A stretch of DNA of 64,000 nucleotides. It comes from Cokeromyces recurvatus (taxonomy: Eukaryota > Mucoromycota > Mucoromycetes > Mucorales > Mucoraceae). The notes under the pieces were generated by a model. The model did no database searches. It had not been told where the DNA came from and saw only the letters and a list, made by a program, of their open reading frames with translations. How positions within the stretch are numbered: the first letter of the stretch is position 1; each line of letters starts with the position of its first letter. The DNA is taken from NCBI RefSeq assembly GCF_025118155.1, contig NW_026251395.1, forward strand, positions 310,001 through 374,000, written 5' to 3'. Below, piece by piece: positions 49,427 through 60,100 of this stretch. The position numbers and the translations under genes were made by a program.

Positions 49427-50191
49427 TTAATATTCAAACCTACAATATATATCTGTATACTTATACTTTACCAATATGGCCCAGCCTAATACACCAAAGA
49501 ATGCTCCAGATAATAATTCAAAATGACCATGGAAATAGACACCCGTCATAAACAACATTACCCACCACAAAACAGCAATAGCTAATACACTAATAACAGA
49601 CCAAAACTGTACTCTATTTTCTCTTTTCATCTTTTTGAGTGGTATTTGATTATAAAACAACCAACTTAATTCCTCCCAAAAGAATAGACTAGCATGAATT
49701 AATAAGACACAATGACCAGAGACGTCATGTCCACCTATCCATTGGCCACCTAGTTTCCGACATACTTGCTGTTGAACGACCGTGGTCAATACTTCCTCTG
49801 TTGCAGTTAAATTAGAGTGTTCATTAAGTGAAATACATTTGCCTCCTGTTAAAATATAGATTCGATCGATGAAACTAGGACCGAATAACCATTGAGTCAT
49901 GGCATACCAATAGAGTGTTACAGCAAAATAACGTAATGTACCACTCTTGAATGCTTGCATGTTTTGAAATTGCCTTGATCGAACAAGACATAAATAAACA
50001 AAATAAACAAGTGTCACCCAGAACCAGCCGATTTTAACAAAAAGAACGTTAAAAATATTTCGCTTACTGCTGAAGTAAGTATTTGGTGGATTGCCTAAAG
50101 CTGAATAGAGGAAGGCGACAAAGATAGTTGCCGGATATAATATAAATGATACTATTTGATGTGGCTTTAGATACCTTCTTAAAGGTTCCAT
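49427..50191 (-). CDS. FIT family (FITM/Scs3-like) ER lipid-metabolism protein
   Basis: Fat storage-inducing transmembrane proteins are ER acyl-CoA diphosphatases needed for lipid-droplet emergence and normal phospholipid synthesis. Single-exon frame of 254 aa from ATG at 50191. Six membrane segments are visible. The diagnostic motif GGHDVSGHCVLL (first catalytic His of the lipid phosphatase-like core) lies near residues 157-168 and the second, YFHGHFELLSGAFFG, near residues 223-237. Both family histidines are therefore present. The last about 12 residues (YKYTDIYCRFEY) follow a possible donor (GTAAAG), so the true C terminus may lie in a further exon. Two fungal paralogues exist (Scs3 and Yft2); I cannot say which this is. 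Convergent with ORC2, about 145 bp apart. Confidence 0.88.
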   Translation of the reverse strand: MEPLRRYLKPHQIVSFILYPATIFVAFLYSALGNPPNTYFSSKRNIFNVLFVKIGWFWVTLVYFVYLCLVRSRQFQNMQAFKSGTLRYFAVTLYWYAMTQWLFGPSFIDRIYILTGGKCISLNEHSNLTATEEVLTTVVQQQVCRKLGGQWIGGHDVSGHCVLLIHASLFFWEELSWLFYNQIPLKKMKRENRVQFWSVISVLAIAVLWWVMLFMTGVYFHGHFELLSGAFFGVLGWAILVKYKYTDIYCRFEY

Positions 50192-51358
50192 TTTTTTTTG
50201 TTAGTATTTTTATTTTAAATAAATGGTAAAGATAAAGATATTAAATATAGGTAAAAGAAAGAAAGAAAAAAAAAAAAAAAAAAAAAAAAAGTATTACGGA
50301 ATTATATTATACTTCTTCTTGTAGTTGCTCATGATCATTTAAATGACCGCTGACAAAGGCTTTTTTTTTATTTATGTTTTCTCCAATTACGTTTCATATC
50401 GTGTTTAATTTCTGGCAAAATAAAAATAGCATGAATACTGAATAAGCATGATTTTGTCTATGTTTATTTTTTCCCCTTTCTATTTCTAATTACAAGTGTT
50501 TATAAGTGTCCAAATATTTTTGTATAAAGAAAATAATCGACAGTTTTCTAAATAAAACTTCTTTTTGAATTATCAAAAATTAAAATTCAGAAAGACTTAT
50601 TTGGAATAAAAAATGACAAGTAAATCTAGCATGTTCTATATCATAGACTCTATGCACTATAGTCTTCTTAACGAACGTCCTTTTTGATGGCAATACAGCT
50701 TTTGGTGAAGTTTCTATTGAATAGAGTTTTTCATTATCAAATAGTTTTAGTCATATTCAAATAAAAATATAGAAAACATAGGTAAAGAAGAGTCCCTATT
50801 GAGATTTTCATATGAATCGTGTAAAAAAAAATAAAAAAAAAGAAGGCATGATAAAATCAAACACTGTAGACATTTGTAACATTCTATATAGTGAAAAAAA
50901 AAACGCCTTCTGTTACAGTATAATATCGACGAAAGCTTAATTTGCTATTTTTCCTTGTCCTTTTCTCATATAAAATCATTTGATAAAAGTTCATCTATTG
51001 CATTTAAACCGATTTAAGACTGATTTTGGGGCTTTGTTTATTTCTGCCTACTGGTGAATAAAAGGTATTACACAAGAATATATGATTGAATTGCACTGCG
51101 GAACAATTGTATACATTAATAAAAATGGGCATGTCTCTTAATTGATAAAGCTAATTTACATGCTCAAATGAGAATAATAAGCAGTGCCTAATAACTATTA
51201 ATAAATTAGAACCAAAGTAGATACTTGACTGAGCATATCTCCTTTCTATCATGTTCGATTTTTACAAGCTGAATTATTAAAAAAAAAGATAGAGACAACA
51301 AAAGAAAAATACGTAAATGCTTTATTAAGAAAAATGAGAAGTTTCAATCTACTCTATA
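50192..51358. other. Intergenic region left of the transposon
   Basis: 1.17 kb with an A-run at about 50268-50290. No coding segment, RNA gene or second transposon end is recognised. Confidence 0.5.
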
Positions 51359-51385
51359 CAGTCGAAGAAACTAAGTTGGGTCAAT
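51359..51385 (+). repeat. Left terminal inverted repeat (27 nt)
   Basis: Begins CAGTCGAAGAAACTAAGTTG and continues to GGGTCAAT. Matches the reverse complement of 54805-54831 at 26 of 27 positions. Preceded by TA. Confidence 0.9.
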
Positions 51386-51386
51386 G

Positions 51387-51545
51387 AAAAAAAAACTTTT
51401 GGCCATTTCCAAAATAAATTGGGATACCAATATGAAGATGGGACATTGGTACGAAAATAGTACACAGAAGGGAATATGGGAAATTAAGATACTTTAGTTT
51501 GTTTGGTCAAATCAAAATTGTTACAACTTCTTACCTGTAACATCA
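51387..51545 (-). ncRNA. Candidate guide (omega) RNA region of the Fanzor element
   Basis: In TnpB and Fanzor elements the guide RNA scaffold is encoded at the 3' end of the nuclease gene and runs to the element end, with the guide taken from the flank. Here about 160-187 bp lie between the gene's last codons and the left terminus. It overlaps the subterminal array. Position is the only evidence; no structure was computed. Confidence 0.3.
51420..51495 (+). repeat. Left subterminal array, 19-bp period
   Basis: Units at 51420-51438 (TGGGATACCAATATGAAGA), 51439-51457 (TGGGACATTGGTACGAAAA), 51458-51476 (TAGTACACAGAAGGGAATA) and a weaker fourth starting TGGGAAATT at 51477. They match the right-end units in the opposite orientation and are probable protein-binding sites. 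Confidence 0.75.
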
Positions 51546-52099
51546 TTAAGTCGTTGGCTCACCGGAGTGAGTCGGGACAACCACATTGGAGGTGGCAGTT
51601 TGTCGTTTGAAGACAGTGGAGCGATCATTGTCATTCCATATACACTGAGCTATGTAAAACATATTTTTGCTGGCCATTACATCTCGATTCCAAAAGATAT
51701 TGCAAGTTTTACACTTCAATACTTGATGGATCATGGTCATCTTCCCTACGCTTCAGATTTTCTATATCATTTTTAAAGCAAGAATTGCAAATCTATGAAG
51801 AATTGGTTTTAGCTGAAAGTGCAATATGTAAACTATGTGTTTTTTTTTCTTAATAACCTTTGATGTATTAAATTCGTTGATGTCTAATAGCAAGAGTTCT
51901 CCGAGCCTTTGCCTTGTTTTTATTTGTTGATATATTTTGTTAGATACGCCATGACGGAGACCTTTGAACTTGATATGATCCTTATTTTTTTAGTCCGTCA
52001 CCAAAGACCACCAGAGGCATCTTGCTGCTGTTTCCCTTTTCAAAACAGGCTTTGTTGTTTCTGCTGTAAGTTACAGATATAATAGTTAAAGTTTATTGA

Positions 52100-52143
<44 letters not shown>

Positions 52144-54352
52144 GTGTATACCTTTTTGATTTTGGGATGGTGATGAGTGCTCTTTCTTCTTGAGCAGTAT
52201 GAGGCTTGCGAGTTTTTCTTTGTCTTCTTTCTCCTGCTTTTATTATACTTCTTTCCACCATTTATTAAGATATTGACACTTTCTTGGATGGTTTTTTGGG
52301 AACTAAGGTAGTTCAACCGTTTAATCTTGAAAGTTTCAAAGCCGTAGAAATTAAGCAAAGTATTCATGTGCTGCAGCATGTAAGTTATGTACAAAACAAA
52401 TTGTTCCACAGACGCAGTTTTAGGCGAAGGAATGTCTGTTTCAATCTTTTCAATACCTAGTCTCTGTTTGCGCTTCTGTTGCTCTTTCATTCGTCTTACA
52501 CTTCCACCCATATTGTAATATTCGATTGAGGACAAGCGACGGATGTCAGTGCCACCGTGATAAGAGACAAAAGGATCCCGTCTTCCTGGGTCTACAGTAC
52601 ATGGACGGAAATGCTTGTCCACCTCTTCGTTTGTAAAATCGTTCAACTCTAGACAGATATTGTCTTCTGGTGATAACAGAAGCACTTTTCTAGCAAATAC
52701 AACTCTGCACGTGTAGCCATCAGTATACAATCCATTGAGAAACATCTTTCCTTTTTGTTCAGGCAGTACTTGAAGCTTTTCACAACTATATATATATATA
52801 TATATTTCGTCAGTAAGTTGATTTATAGATATATGTAATATAGTAATGTATACCTTTGAATGCCCAGCTTCTTAAAGTCAAACATTTGATAGAAGCATCT
52901 TTGTTTATGATCGAAAGGAGATGATTCATTAGCTTGCTTTTTTTTTGTTTAGCATCTGGGAAAATTCCGGTTAGGTTCTGAGCATCAATCCTTATGAATC
53001 ACCAGTGCAATCCAGGATTTGGGAATAGACTAAAACGTCTTGGAAGTTAGGGACTTAATCAAATTGCTTTTGTCATTTTGAGGAGTTTGGGCCTTGTATA
53101 TATCATCGTATTTTTTTAAGGATATGCCCTTAATGCGGATAGAATTTTGAAGGGTTCATTGTTTAAGCTTTCTTTAGACACTGGAAGCTTGGACATGCGA
53201 TTCTTCACTTCTGAAATCAAAGGATTTAAGAAACTTGGGAGATTATTGACCACATCCGGATCAAAAAGGGCAAGAATATCATTAGGTATAGAGGATGACT
53301 GGGAATGTGTAAGCACTTGATCATATACCAAGTTCTTGATACAGCCAACCTTCGCATTCTAGTTTATACAATTTTAGTATAAAAAATTTGAGAAACTGAA
53401 CATGTATATTAAAGAGTTTGTTTTTATCTCTCGTTGCTTACCGGATACTTTGTCCTTAATGTATAGATAAAGTAGTTACATATAATATTTTCAAAGTTTT
53501 CAACATAGTAGTTATTGTATGTTGTTGTGACAGTTTCACATGCAGTTGACAGAGATTCTCCATAATTCTTTAACCTATTTTCTGGAACAAACAAGCTACC
53601 ATTTATAGTGGCGGATAGTTCAACAAAAGAGCTTGTAAGTTGAACCACATCTAGATTCTGTTCTGCAGGTCTTTCCTTTTTCGCGTATTTGTAAGCCTGT
53701 AGAATTGGCCCTACATCATCTAAGCTGTCCCTAATAACTCTTGAAATAGTGTACCCAAAAATTTTGATCAAAAAAACTCATTTGTCAATTTGCTTGGGTG
53801 TTGCAGAATAAAAAAAGTTTATAAATAGTTGTGCTTTGAACATGACTTCACGGATAAAGCTTGATACAGTCTTGGCCTTTTCCAAAGAACTGGCTTTGTT
53901 TGGGAGTATTCTTGCAGAAAGTTGCAAATGGAACAGAGAGAGTATATCTTTGATAAGTTGATCCAAGTTTAATTTGTAAAAGTTCTGCTAGCTTTAAATT
54001 ACAGTTTTTGCAGTGGGGACTTCTTGCAGAGTTATGCCCCTCCTCTTGGCAAGAACTACATTTGTTTTTACTTTTAGAGGATGACTCTGCTGAAGTATTA
54101 GTTTGGCGGCTTCTCTTTGCACTCCTTTTTGCTGTTATTACAGCAGGAGAGTCTTTCCTCTTGATAGCTTTATGTACATTAGCTTGTGAGACCTTGTAAA
54201 TGCATAAAGTGTTTTTTTTAATTACATGTTCTCTTAGGGTTTTGAGTGGTTGAGTTGTCCTTTTTACTTTCAGAATTGATCTTTTCTAGCTTTGCACGTT
54301 TCTTGAGGAAAATTAAATGCTTCACTTCAGGGTATATAGGTGTGCGTGGCAT
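51546..54352 (-). pseudogene. Fanzor (eukaryotic TnpB-like RNA-guided nuclease), disrupted
   Basis: Fanzors are transposon-borne RuvC nucleases guided by an element-encoded RNA. Read from ATG at 54352: basic N terminus (MPRTPIYPEVKHL), intron, then KCSSCQEEGHNSARSPHC (zinc-knuckle-like), helical region, a segment near 52740 reading MFLNGLYTDGYTCRVVF, and RuvC-I CTVDPGRRDPFVSYHG with Asp at 52592-52590. An intron with a (TTA)n tract follows. Next come VVFGDGLK, FKGLRHGVSNKIY and DINEFNTSK (Glu before TSK, the usual family position). The zinc ribbon is CNSC plus CKTC, and RuvC-III is WNRDVMASKNM with Asp at 51683-51681. Breaks: frameshifts near 53967, 53118, 52985, 51985 and 51745, and stops TGA at 53780 and TAG near 53030. 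The frame cannot yield a full protein as it stands. Confidence 0.85.
52102..52140. repeat. (TAA)n microsatellite in a Fanzor intron
   Basis: About 13 tandem TAA units between the exon ending HHHPKIKK and the exon beginning after CTTACAG. Confidence 0.9.
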
Positions 54353-54709
54353 TGATGAATTGAAAAAAGAAGTAGAAAGAGTTCAAGACAACATTTGTCT
54401 GCTAACTAGAAAATATACTCAGTGTAAAACATGTCACATTGTAATGAAAGATATGGCGTGAAGTCTTGTTATTATAGTTGAAGATAATATATCTTTTGAT
54501 TATTTAAATTCATTTTTATAACTGAGCAGAATTACTTCAGCTATCATTTAAACAATAAAGGCCTTGTTGTTTAAGTAAAAGTTATACACAAATGTATTTT
54601 GTCTTCGACTCTTAGATCATGAATTACTAGAATGATACGAGCGCTATAGAGGCTGGCTGTTTTTTAGGGTTACAACCCTTAACTCAAGGCAGAAAAAAAA
54701 ATCTTTAAA

Positions 54710-54785
54710 TTTGTTCAGTATAGTCCCACATTCGCATTCGTGTCCCATATTCACTTATGTGTTCCATTTTCATATTGGTGTCCCA
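54710..54785 (-). repeat. Right subterminal array, 19-bp period
   Basis: On the minus strand: TGGGACACCAATATGAAAA (54785-54767), TGGAACACATAAGTGAATA (54766-54748), TGGGACACGAATGCGAATG (54747-54729) and a fourth unit starting TGGGACTATAC. The period is exactly 19 nt and the first unit closely matches the left-end first unit. Confidence 0.8.
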
Positions 54786-54804
54786 ATTTTGCAACCCTGT
54801 CCTA

Positions 54805-54831
54805 ATTGACCCAACCTAGTTTCTTCGACTG
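54805..54831 (-). repeat. Right terminal inverted repeat (27 nt)
   Basis: Reads ATTGACCCAACCTAGTTTCT then TCGACTG on the plus strand and is followed by TA. Partner of 51359-51385. Confidence 0.9.
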
Positions 54832-54833
54832 TA

Positions 54834-55189
54834 ATCAAGTCTATGAAACTTGTTAGAAATAGTATTGGTAAACTTGACAAAAAAGACATGTCTTTTATGA
54901 TGGGTAATGATAGGATACATTTTTTTTTTGCTTATACAATCCTTTGTTTATAAGCCTCTTTATTCCCTTTAACCCCTATTATTGAATAGTGTTAGAGAAG
55001 TCAATTAAAAAAGGAATTTCTTTAACGACTTGTTATCCAGGTACTCCAATTTTCTTTTAGTAGGCTTCATTTTAGTAAGATAATGTTAAGAAACTTAGTA
55101 GACACTACTACTGTTATCAGAATGTTGTATTATATGAAAATCAGTATCAAGGCTAAGATGTGACATATTAGAAGAACACTAGTAAAACT

Positions 55190-55233
<44 letters not shown>

Positions 55234-55361
55234 GCTTATTTGCTCTTCGTCTCTAATTGGTCTGAAATAAGACTGCACAATTGAATGTACAACAACAACA
55301 ACAACAACAACAACAAAAATTATGTAGCTTTTTTTTTTCTAATTTCACACCATACATTTTC
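54834..55361. other. Intergenic region right of the transposon
   Basis: About 530 bp with an A-run of about 38 nt at 55193-55230 and a (CAA)n tract at 55291-55316. No gene is supported. Confidence 0.45.
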
Positions 55362-56338
55362 ATGAGTTTACAGCAGCAACAACAACAAAACGATAATAAG
55401 AATTCTGATAAAAACGAACCTAATCATAAAAAGCCTTTAAAAGTAATAGAATATAAGCCTTTAAATAAAAAGGGGGCAAAATGGACAAGTAATGACACTA
55501 CTCAAAAAGCTAATCATGAGCAACAGCCTTCTTGTATTCAGCTAACATCTACTATAAAGGAGGAAAGTTCAACAGCACCTATTGGCCATTATCAACTCAT
55601 TCATCCTGCAATGGTGAAAGATAAATGGACAGATGATAGAAAAATTTGTTTGCTTGTAGAATATCGTAAAAGGTATTCTCTTAATGAAGAAAAGGTGAAG
55701 GCTTGGCAGCAGATTATTGACGTTGTTAATGATCAATTCAAACAGCTGATGCCCATTACTATTAAGGATGCGGAAAAGATGGTGAATACTCTTATGAATT
55801 TCTACCGTCCCTTTTTTGCTAATCGTATAGTAGAAGAAAGTGCTTCTTGTACACATTATAGTCCATTATGTCAACTGGAATTACATGCATATCTTGCCTA
55901 TCAGGAAGTAAAAAAAAAAAGAAAAAAGAAAAAAGAAAAAAGAAAAAATGAAAGAAAAAAAAAAAAAATTAAACAAAAAATCATTATTCAGATAAAAAAA
56001 ATTCGTTTCTTTTGCAGGAACTTAAATATGATGAAAATGTTAAAAGACAAGCAAAACAACAGCCAAATAATAATAGTAACAATATAAAAAGAAGGAAAGT
56101 ATCAGAGGAGTGTGCTAATGGATCATTGTCAGTAACTAGTCATGGAGATGAAAGAGATCATCAATCTGAATACCATTCTTCGAGTATAATCGAGACGAAG
56201 CTTATAAAAATACTTGATAAAAATGAAGAAACAAATCTTCAGTTTCAAAGAGAAGTTTTATCAGGTTTAAAGGATATCAAACATTGCTTAGAAATCATAG
56301 CAAAAAATCAAGAAATTATGATTTCAAAGCAGTGTTAA
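55362..56338 (+). CDS. SANT/Myb-like nuclear protein, hypothetical
   Basis: Two exons (55362-55907 and 56018-56338) join in phase to 288 aa, starting MSLQQQQQQNDN. After a disordered Gln/Lys-rich leader, residues about 90-160 read DKWTDDRKICLLVEYRKRYS, then WQQIIDVVNDQFKQL, then MVNTLMNFYRPFF. The spaced aromatic residues and helices resemble SANT/trihelix-type domains. The C-terminal exon has a bipartite basic cluster (KRRKVSEE) and a final amphipathic helix (EVLSGLKDIKHCLEIIAKNQ) that could form a coiled coil. This architecture suits a small DNA-binding or chromatin-associated protein, but I cannot name an orthologue. A (CAA)n tract precedes the start; a longer N terminus has no in-frame ATG. 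Confidence 0.6.
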
Positions 56339-56507
56339 CGATACTACTTTTTATTGTAGAAAGAAAGAGAGAGAAAAAAAAGGAGGAAGCTTATCCATAT
56401 ATGTTTATATTACTTTTATATATTTAAGAAGGATTTATATAAATATATGTACACACATATAAATATATAAGTATGTATGAATGCATGTATATATTATCAG
56501 TTTTGCA

Positions 56508-56549
<42 letters not shown>

Positions 56550-56563
56550 CTTATTTTATTTTT

Positions 56564-56674
56564 ATGGGTAAAAGTCATTTTGTTATTTTAGCTGCAATTT
56601 GGCTTATAGCAATGGCAGTGACTCTTGTTGTTGTATTTACTTCTCTAGTTCCAAAACCCATTATTTCACAGTAG
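56564..56674 (+). CDS. Possible 36-aa single-pass membrane microprotein
   Basis: ATG at 56564 to TAG at 56672-56674. MGKSHFV is followed by a continuous hydrophobic helix (ILAAIWLIAMAVTLVVVFTS) and a short polar tail. The start lies 16 nt after a T-run of about 34 nt, as seen before ORC2. Several ER membrane complexes use subunits of this size, but no family can be assigned from sequence. It might be a chance frame. Confidence 0.35.
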   Translation: MGKSHFVILAAIWLIAMAVTLVVVFTSLVPKPIISQ

Positions 56675-57136
56675 TAGGAACATCCTCCTTTTAAAATTAT
56701 ACTGGACAAGTCTTTAACAGTAATAAACGAATAATGTCAATGATGATAACTTGACTAACTCTTAACTCTCCAACGTATTATTTGTATACAATATTTAGAG
56801 AAAGTAAGCTTGTTAAATTACTTTGATTCAAATCTTTATATACCAAAAGAACAGAGTATATCTGTTAGTTTATTATTGTTAATGATTCATTTCCTTTACA
56901 TTCAGAATATAATAAACTGTGTTTACACTTTAAACTTATACTAGTGTTCACATTTTGAAAATATGTTCTTCTTTATGTGTATATATTGTTAAAATTAAAA
57001 GAAAAAGAAAAAAGTCTGTAATTAATATGTATATCTAGTTATTATATGTTTATATATCAGCATTTACACACATAAATATTGTACATATCTGTATATTAAA
57101 AGGGTATATATTGACATAATTTTCTTTTCTCTTTGT
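56675..57136. other. Intergenic, 462 bp
   Basis: AT-rich and without recognisable features; shared 3' flank of the microprotein and the Sec7-PH gene. Confidence 0.4.
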
Positions 57137-60100
57137 TTATATATCCTGCTTTTTATGTTTACTAATGCCATTTTCTAAAGCATTACAATAATTTTGATAC
57201 TTGATAATCTCATGTAACATATACGTGGACTTGGCCTCCCAGTTTTGAAGTGCCTTTGACCGATTTTGACTTTTAGCTTGAAACTGTACAAATGAAAACA
57301 AAAAAAAAAAAAAACTAAGTATACAATCTGTATTTGCCTATCGATTTATAGTATATATTGTGAAATACCTTTACTAATATCTTCTTTTTAATTTCACGAT
57401 GTTCGTTTATTTCATCATTTAATAATGCAACATATTTTTGTAGACTTTCAAGCTGTGCTTCTTCATCCAAAACACTTGATACCATAGTGGGTGCAGGAGG
57501 GATCCAATGAGAGATATGGACTTTATCAGGATCATGAATAAAATGCCCCGTCACCTTCTCATTATTTTCTACTGCATCTAAATCTAGAATGACATCATCT
57601 AAACAACTTCCCCATCCATACTCTACATTACTTACGCCTCCCTGAAGAGGTTCTTTACTTTGGCGTGCTGACCAATAATTACAAGTATTGACCCATTCTA
57701 TCATTTGCTCATTAGAAGATGTGTGAATCAAATGAACACCACCATTAGATTCTTGAATTGCAAATACAAAAGGTCTATTTCGATTATAGCCAGGTGGTGG
57801 TAAAGGATTTGCTAAGGAATGGTTCAAAGAAATTGTTCCAATAATTTGAGAATAATCCTATATATCAATAAGAAATGTATTAAATTCATTCTGTTCTGTT
57901 CTATTCCACTCTATTCCATTCCATTGTATATATACGTATACATATATATATATGTATGTATGTTTATATTCTCTCTCTCTCTCTCTCTCTCTTTCTTCCT
58001 CTCATTACCGTCCATCGGCTTTCATTGTTTTGAGGAAGTGAATTTGTCGTTTGATTGAACTGATGATAGTTTTTTGAAATAGTATCCGCTAGACTTGTTC
58101 TTATCATCATACTTTTTCTGGAAAATGTATCCTTTGCTAAAAGAGATAATCTACTATCACTAGGGGATGGCACGTTATACATATTTAATTCACCTTGTCC
58201 AATCACCAGCAAGCATTCTCGCCATTCACGATATCTTGCCTTTTGACCTGCTTTCTCCAATAAATGCTTGCGCATCACGATACCTTCTTTTAAATAAGGT
58301 GGTTGATTATTTAATTGAAGATCACCTAAATGTTGCTCGTCTTTATTACTAGCTGAATTCATCATTCCGGGACTAACGGGTACTAGTAATGTATTTGGTG
58401 CTGAATGACTAGAGGCAAACGAACTTCTACGCTTTTTATTGTTAGCAGAATTATTTTGACGTGTAAAAGAGCTTGTACTTTTCCTTGGCTATATGTAGTA
58501 TATATATAAAAAAAAAAAAGGAAAAAAGATTTATAAGTCTTTTATGCTATATCTATCTATTTATCTATCTATTTTATTACCACAGGCTCATTTAAAAATA
58601 ACACACTTTCCCGAGAGGACTTGTGTATTATTGTATTTAAATTGCGTTTAATATCCATAATACTTATTCTCTTATTATTTGAACCTGTTGCTAAAAATAA
58701 GTCATGATCATCCATTTGTTGATGTTGAATTGGTTGGAGAATTTGATAGTTTTTCACTGAAACATACAAATCCTATAAACATAAACAAAAAAAAAATGAG
58801 CAAGCCAAATTTTTTTTTTTGTTTCCTGCAAATTCATCTGTATAAATATATATATTTATATGTATTCCATACTTTTAAATAGGCTTCAATAAGTGCTTCC
58901 CAATCAAGAGACTTATTTATACTGACCGAATTGATTTGCTTTTGTTGGTCTCGAAGAGTTGACATGGTATTCTTGACAAAAATGTGTCGTGTCATTCGAG
59001 TATAGTTTCCTTGAGCAACATGTAGATCGGTATTTAGTAATAAAAGGGAATAGACAATTGCATATACAACATCTATTTTTAATTTTATTTTATATATTTA
59101 TAATATTTGTGTGAGTTGTACAACACTATCATTCAATTCTTTCATGTACCTGAACTGCCTAAAATAGACTTGGGGTTACATTGCCAATATCGTTTCGCAA
59201 ATGCTTCTAAAATACGTTCAATTTGTTGTGCTTCAGCACGAAAATAAAGTTTAGAGCACATTTTTCTAAACAAACAAAAGGGAAAAAGGTGATTCAGTAT
59301 ATGTACATATATATATATATATATATAATTCTTGTAAATGATACCTAAATGCAGTGTCTAATCTCATAGTCGAAAAATTAAAATAATTCATATATTCATT
59401 CAATGTCTTTGAATTTAATGATTTACTATAATACATAAATGTTAATCGAGATTTTTTTTTTTTTGCTATTGTTTCACAGTATTCATTGTATGATGAACCT
59501 TTGTCCAAGCCATTCAGCTATCTTTTCATGTTCTACAAATGTTTCATCTTCATGCCATAGCCTTGAAGCACATTCCTTTGGATCATCTACTGTTATAACA
59601 TCAGTTGTTTTAAATGGTAATTTTTTACAATCTTGAACAAGTATCTCTGGTGGTGAAATTTTGAAAGACTTTTTATTTTTACTATGACTCGCTTGTTTAT
59701 ATGAGTGTTGTTTATGAAGTATAATTTTTCGATCTGGTAGGTTGCTTTGTATTTTCCAATTAAGCAAGAGCTCTTCAATCTCTTCAGAAGGATGAGGAGA
59801 AGTAGTAGTAGAAGACGAAGAGGAAATGTCTGTAGTGCTCATGATCAGACCACCTGCACTTCCATAATGTCCTGCACTTAATCGCTTTGACAGCCTTGCT
59901 TCTCTTCCTTCTTCTTTTCGTTGCTTTGTCTCCTTACTACCTATTGATTTCTCCTTATTATGACGAAGATTGTTCGTTACAATTTGAACAAGATCTGGTG
60001 AAGGATCATCCATATTTTCGTTGTTGTTATTATTATTAACTTCTAAACTTTTATTATGAGTCTCCTTTAATTTATTATGTGTATTGTCTTTATAGAATGG

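Larger units (their letters stand above)
51359..54831 (-). mobile_element. TA-flanked TIR transposon carrying a Fanzor gene
   Basis: Both ends share a 27-nt inverted repeat beginning CAGTCGAAGAAACTA, with one mismatch (A versus G at position 16). Each end is bordered by TA (51357-51358 and 54832-54833), as expected of a TA target-site duplication. Homology resumes further in with a 19-bp-period subterminal array in each end. The TA duplication and CAGT terminus fit the Tc1/mariner (IS630) superfamily, but no DDE/D transposase is encoded, so the class is inferred from the termini. The only gene found is a broken Fanzor on the minus strand. Length is 3473 bp. The intact, near-identical termini next to a broken gene suggest relatively recent mobilisation in trans or partial decay. 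Confidence 0.85.

Noticed and set aside
52040..52261. Minus-strand frame through the (TAA)n tract as a separate small protein
   Set aside because: It is an out-of-frame reading over the end of a Fanzor exon and the adjoining intron.
54008..54461. Two plus-strand frames within the right part of the transposon as a second gene
   Set aside because: They are antisense to the Fanzor N-terminal exons, whose Cys/His motif and splice phase fit the minus strand better.
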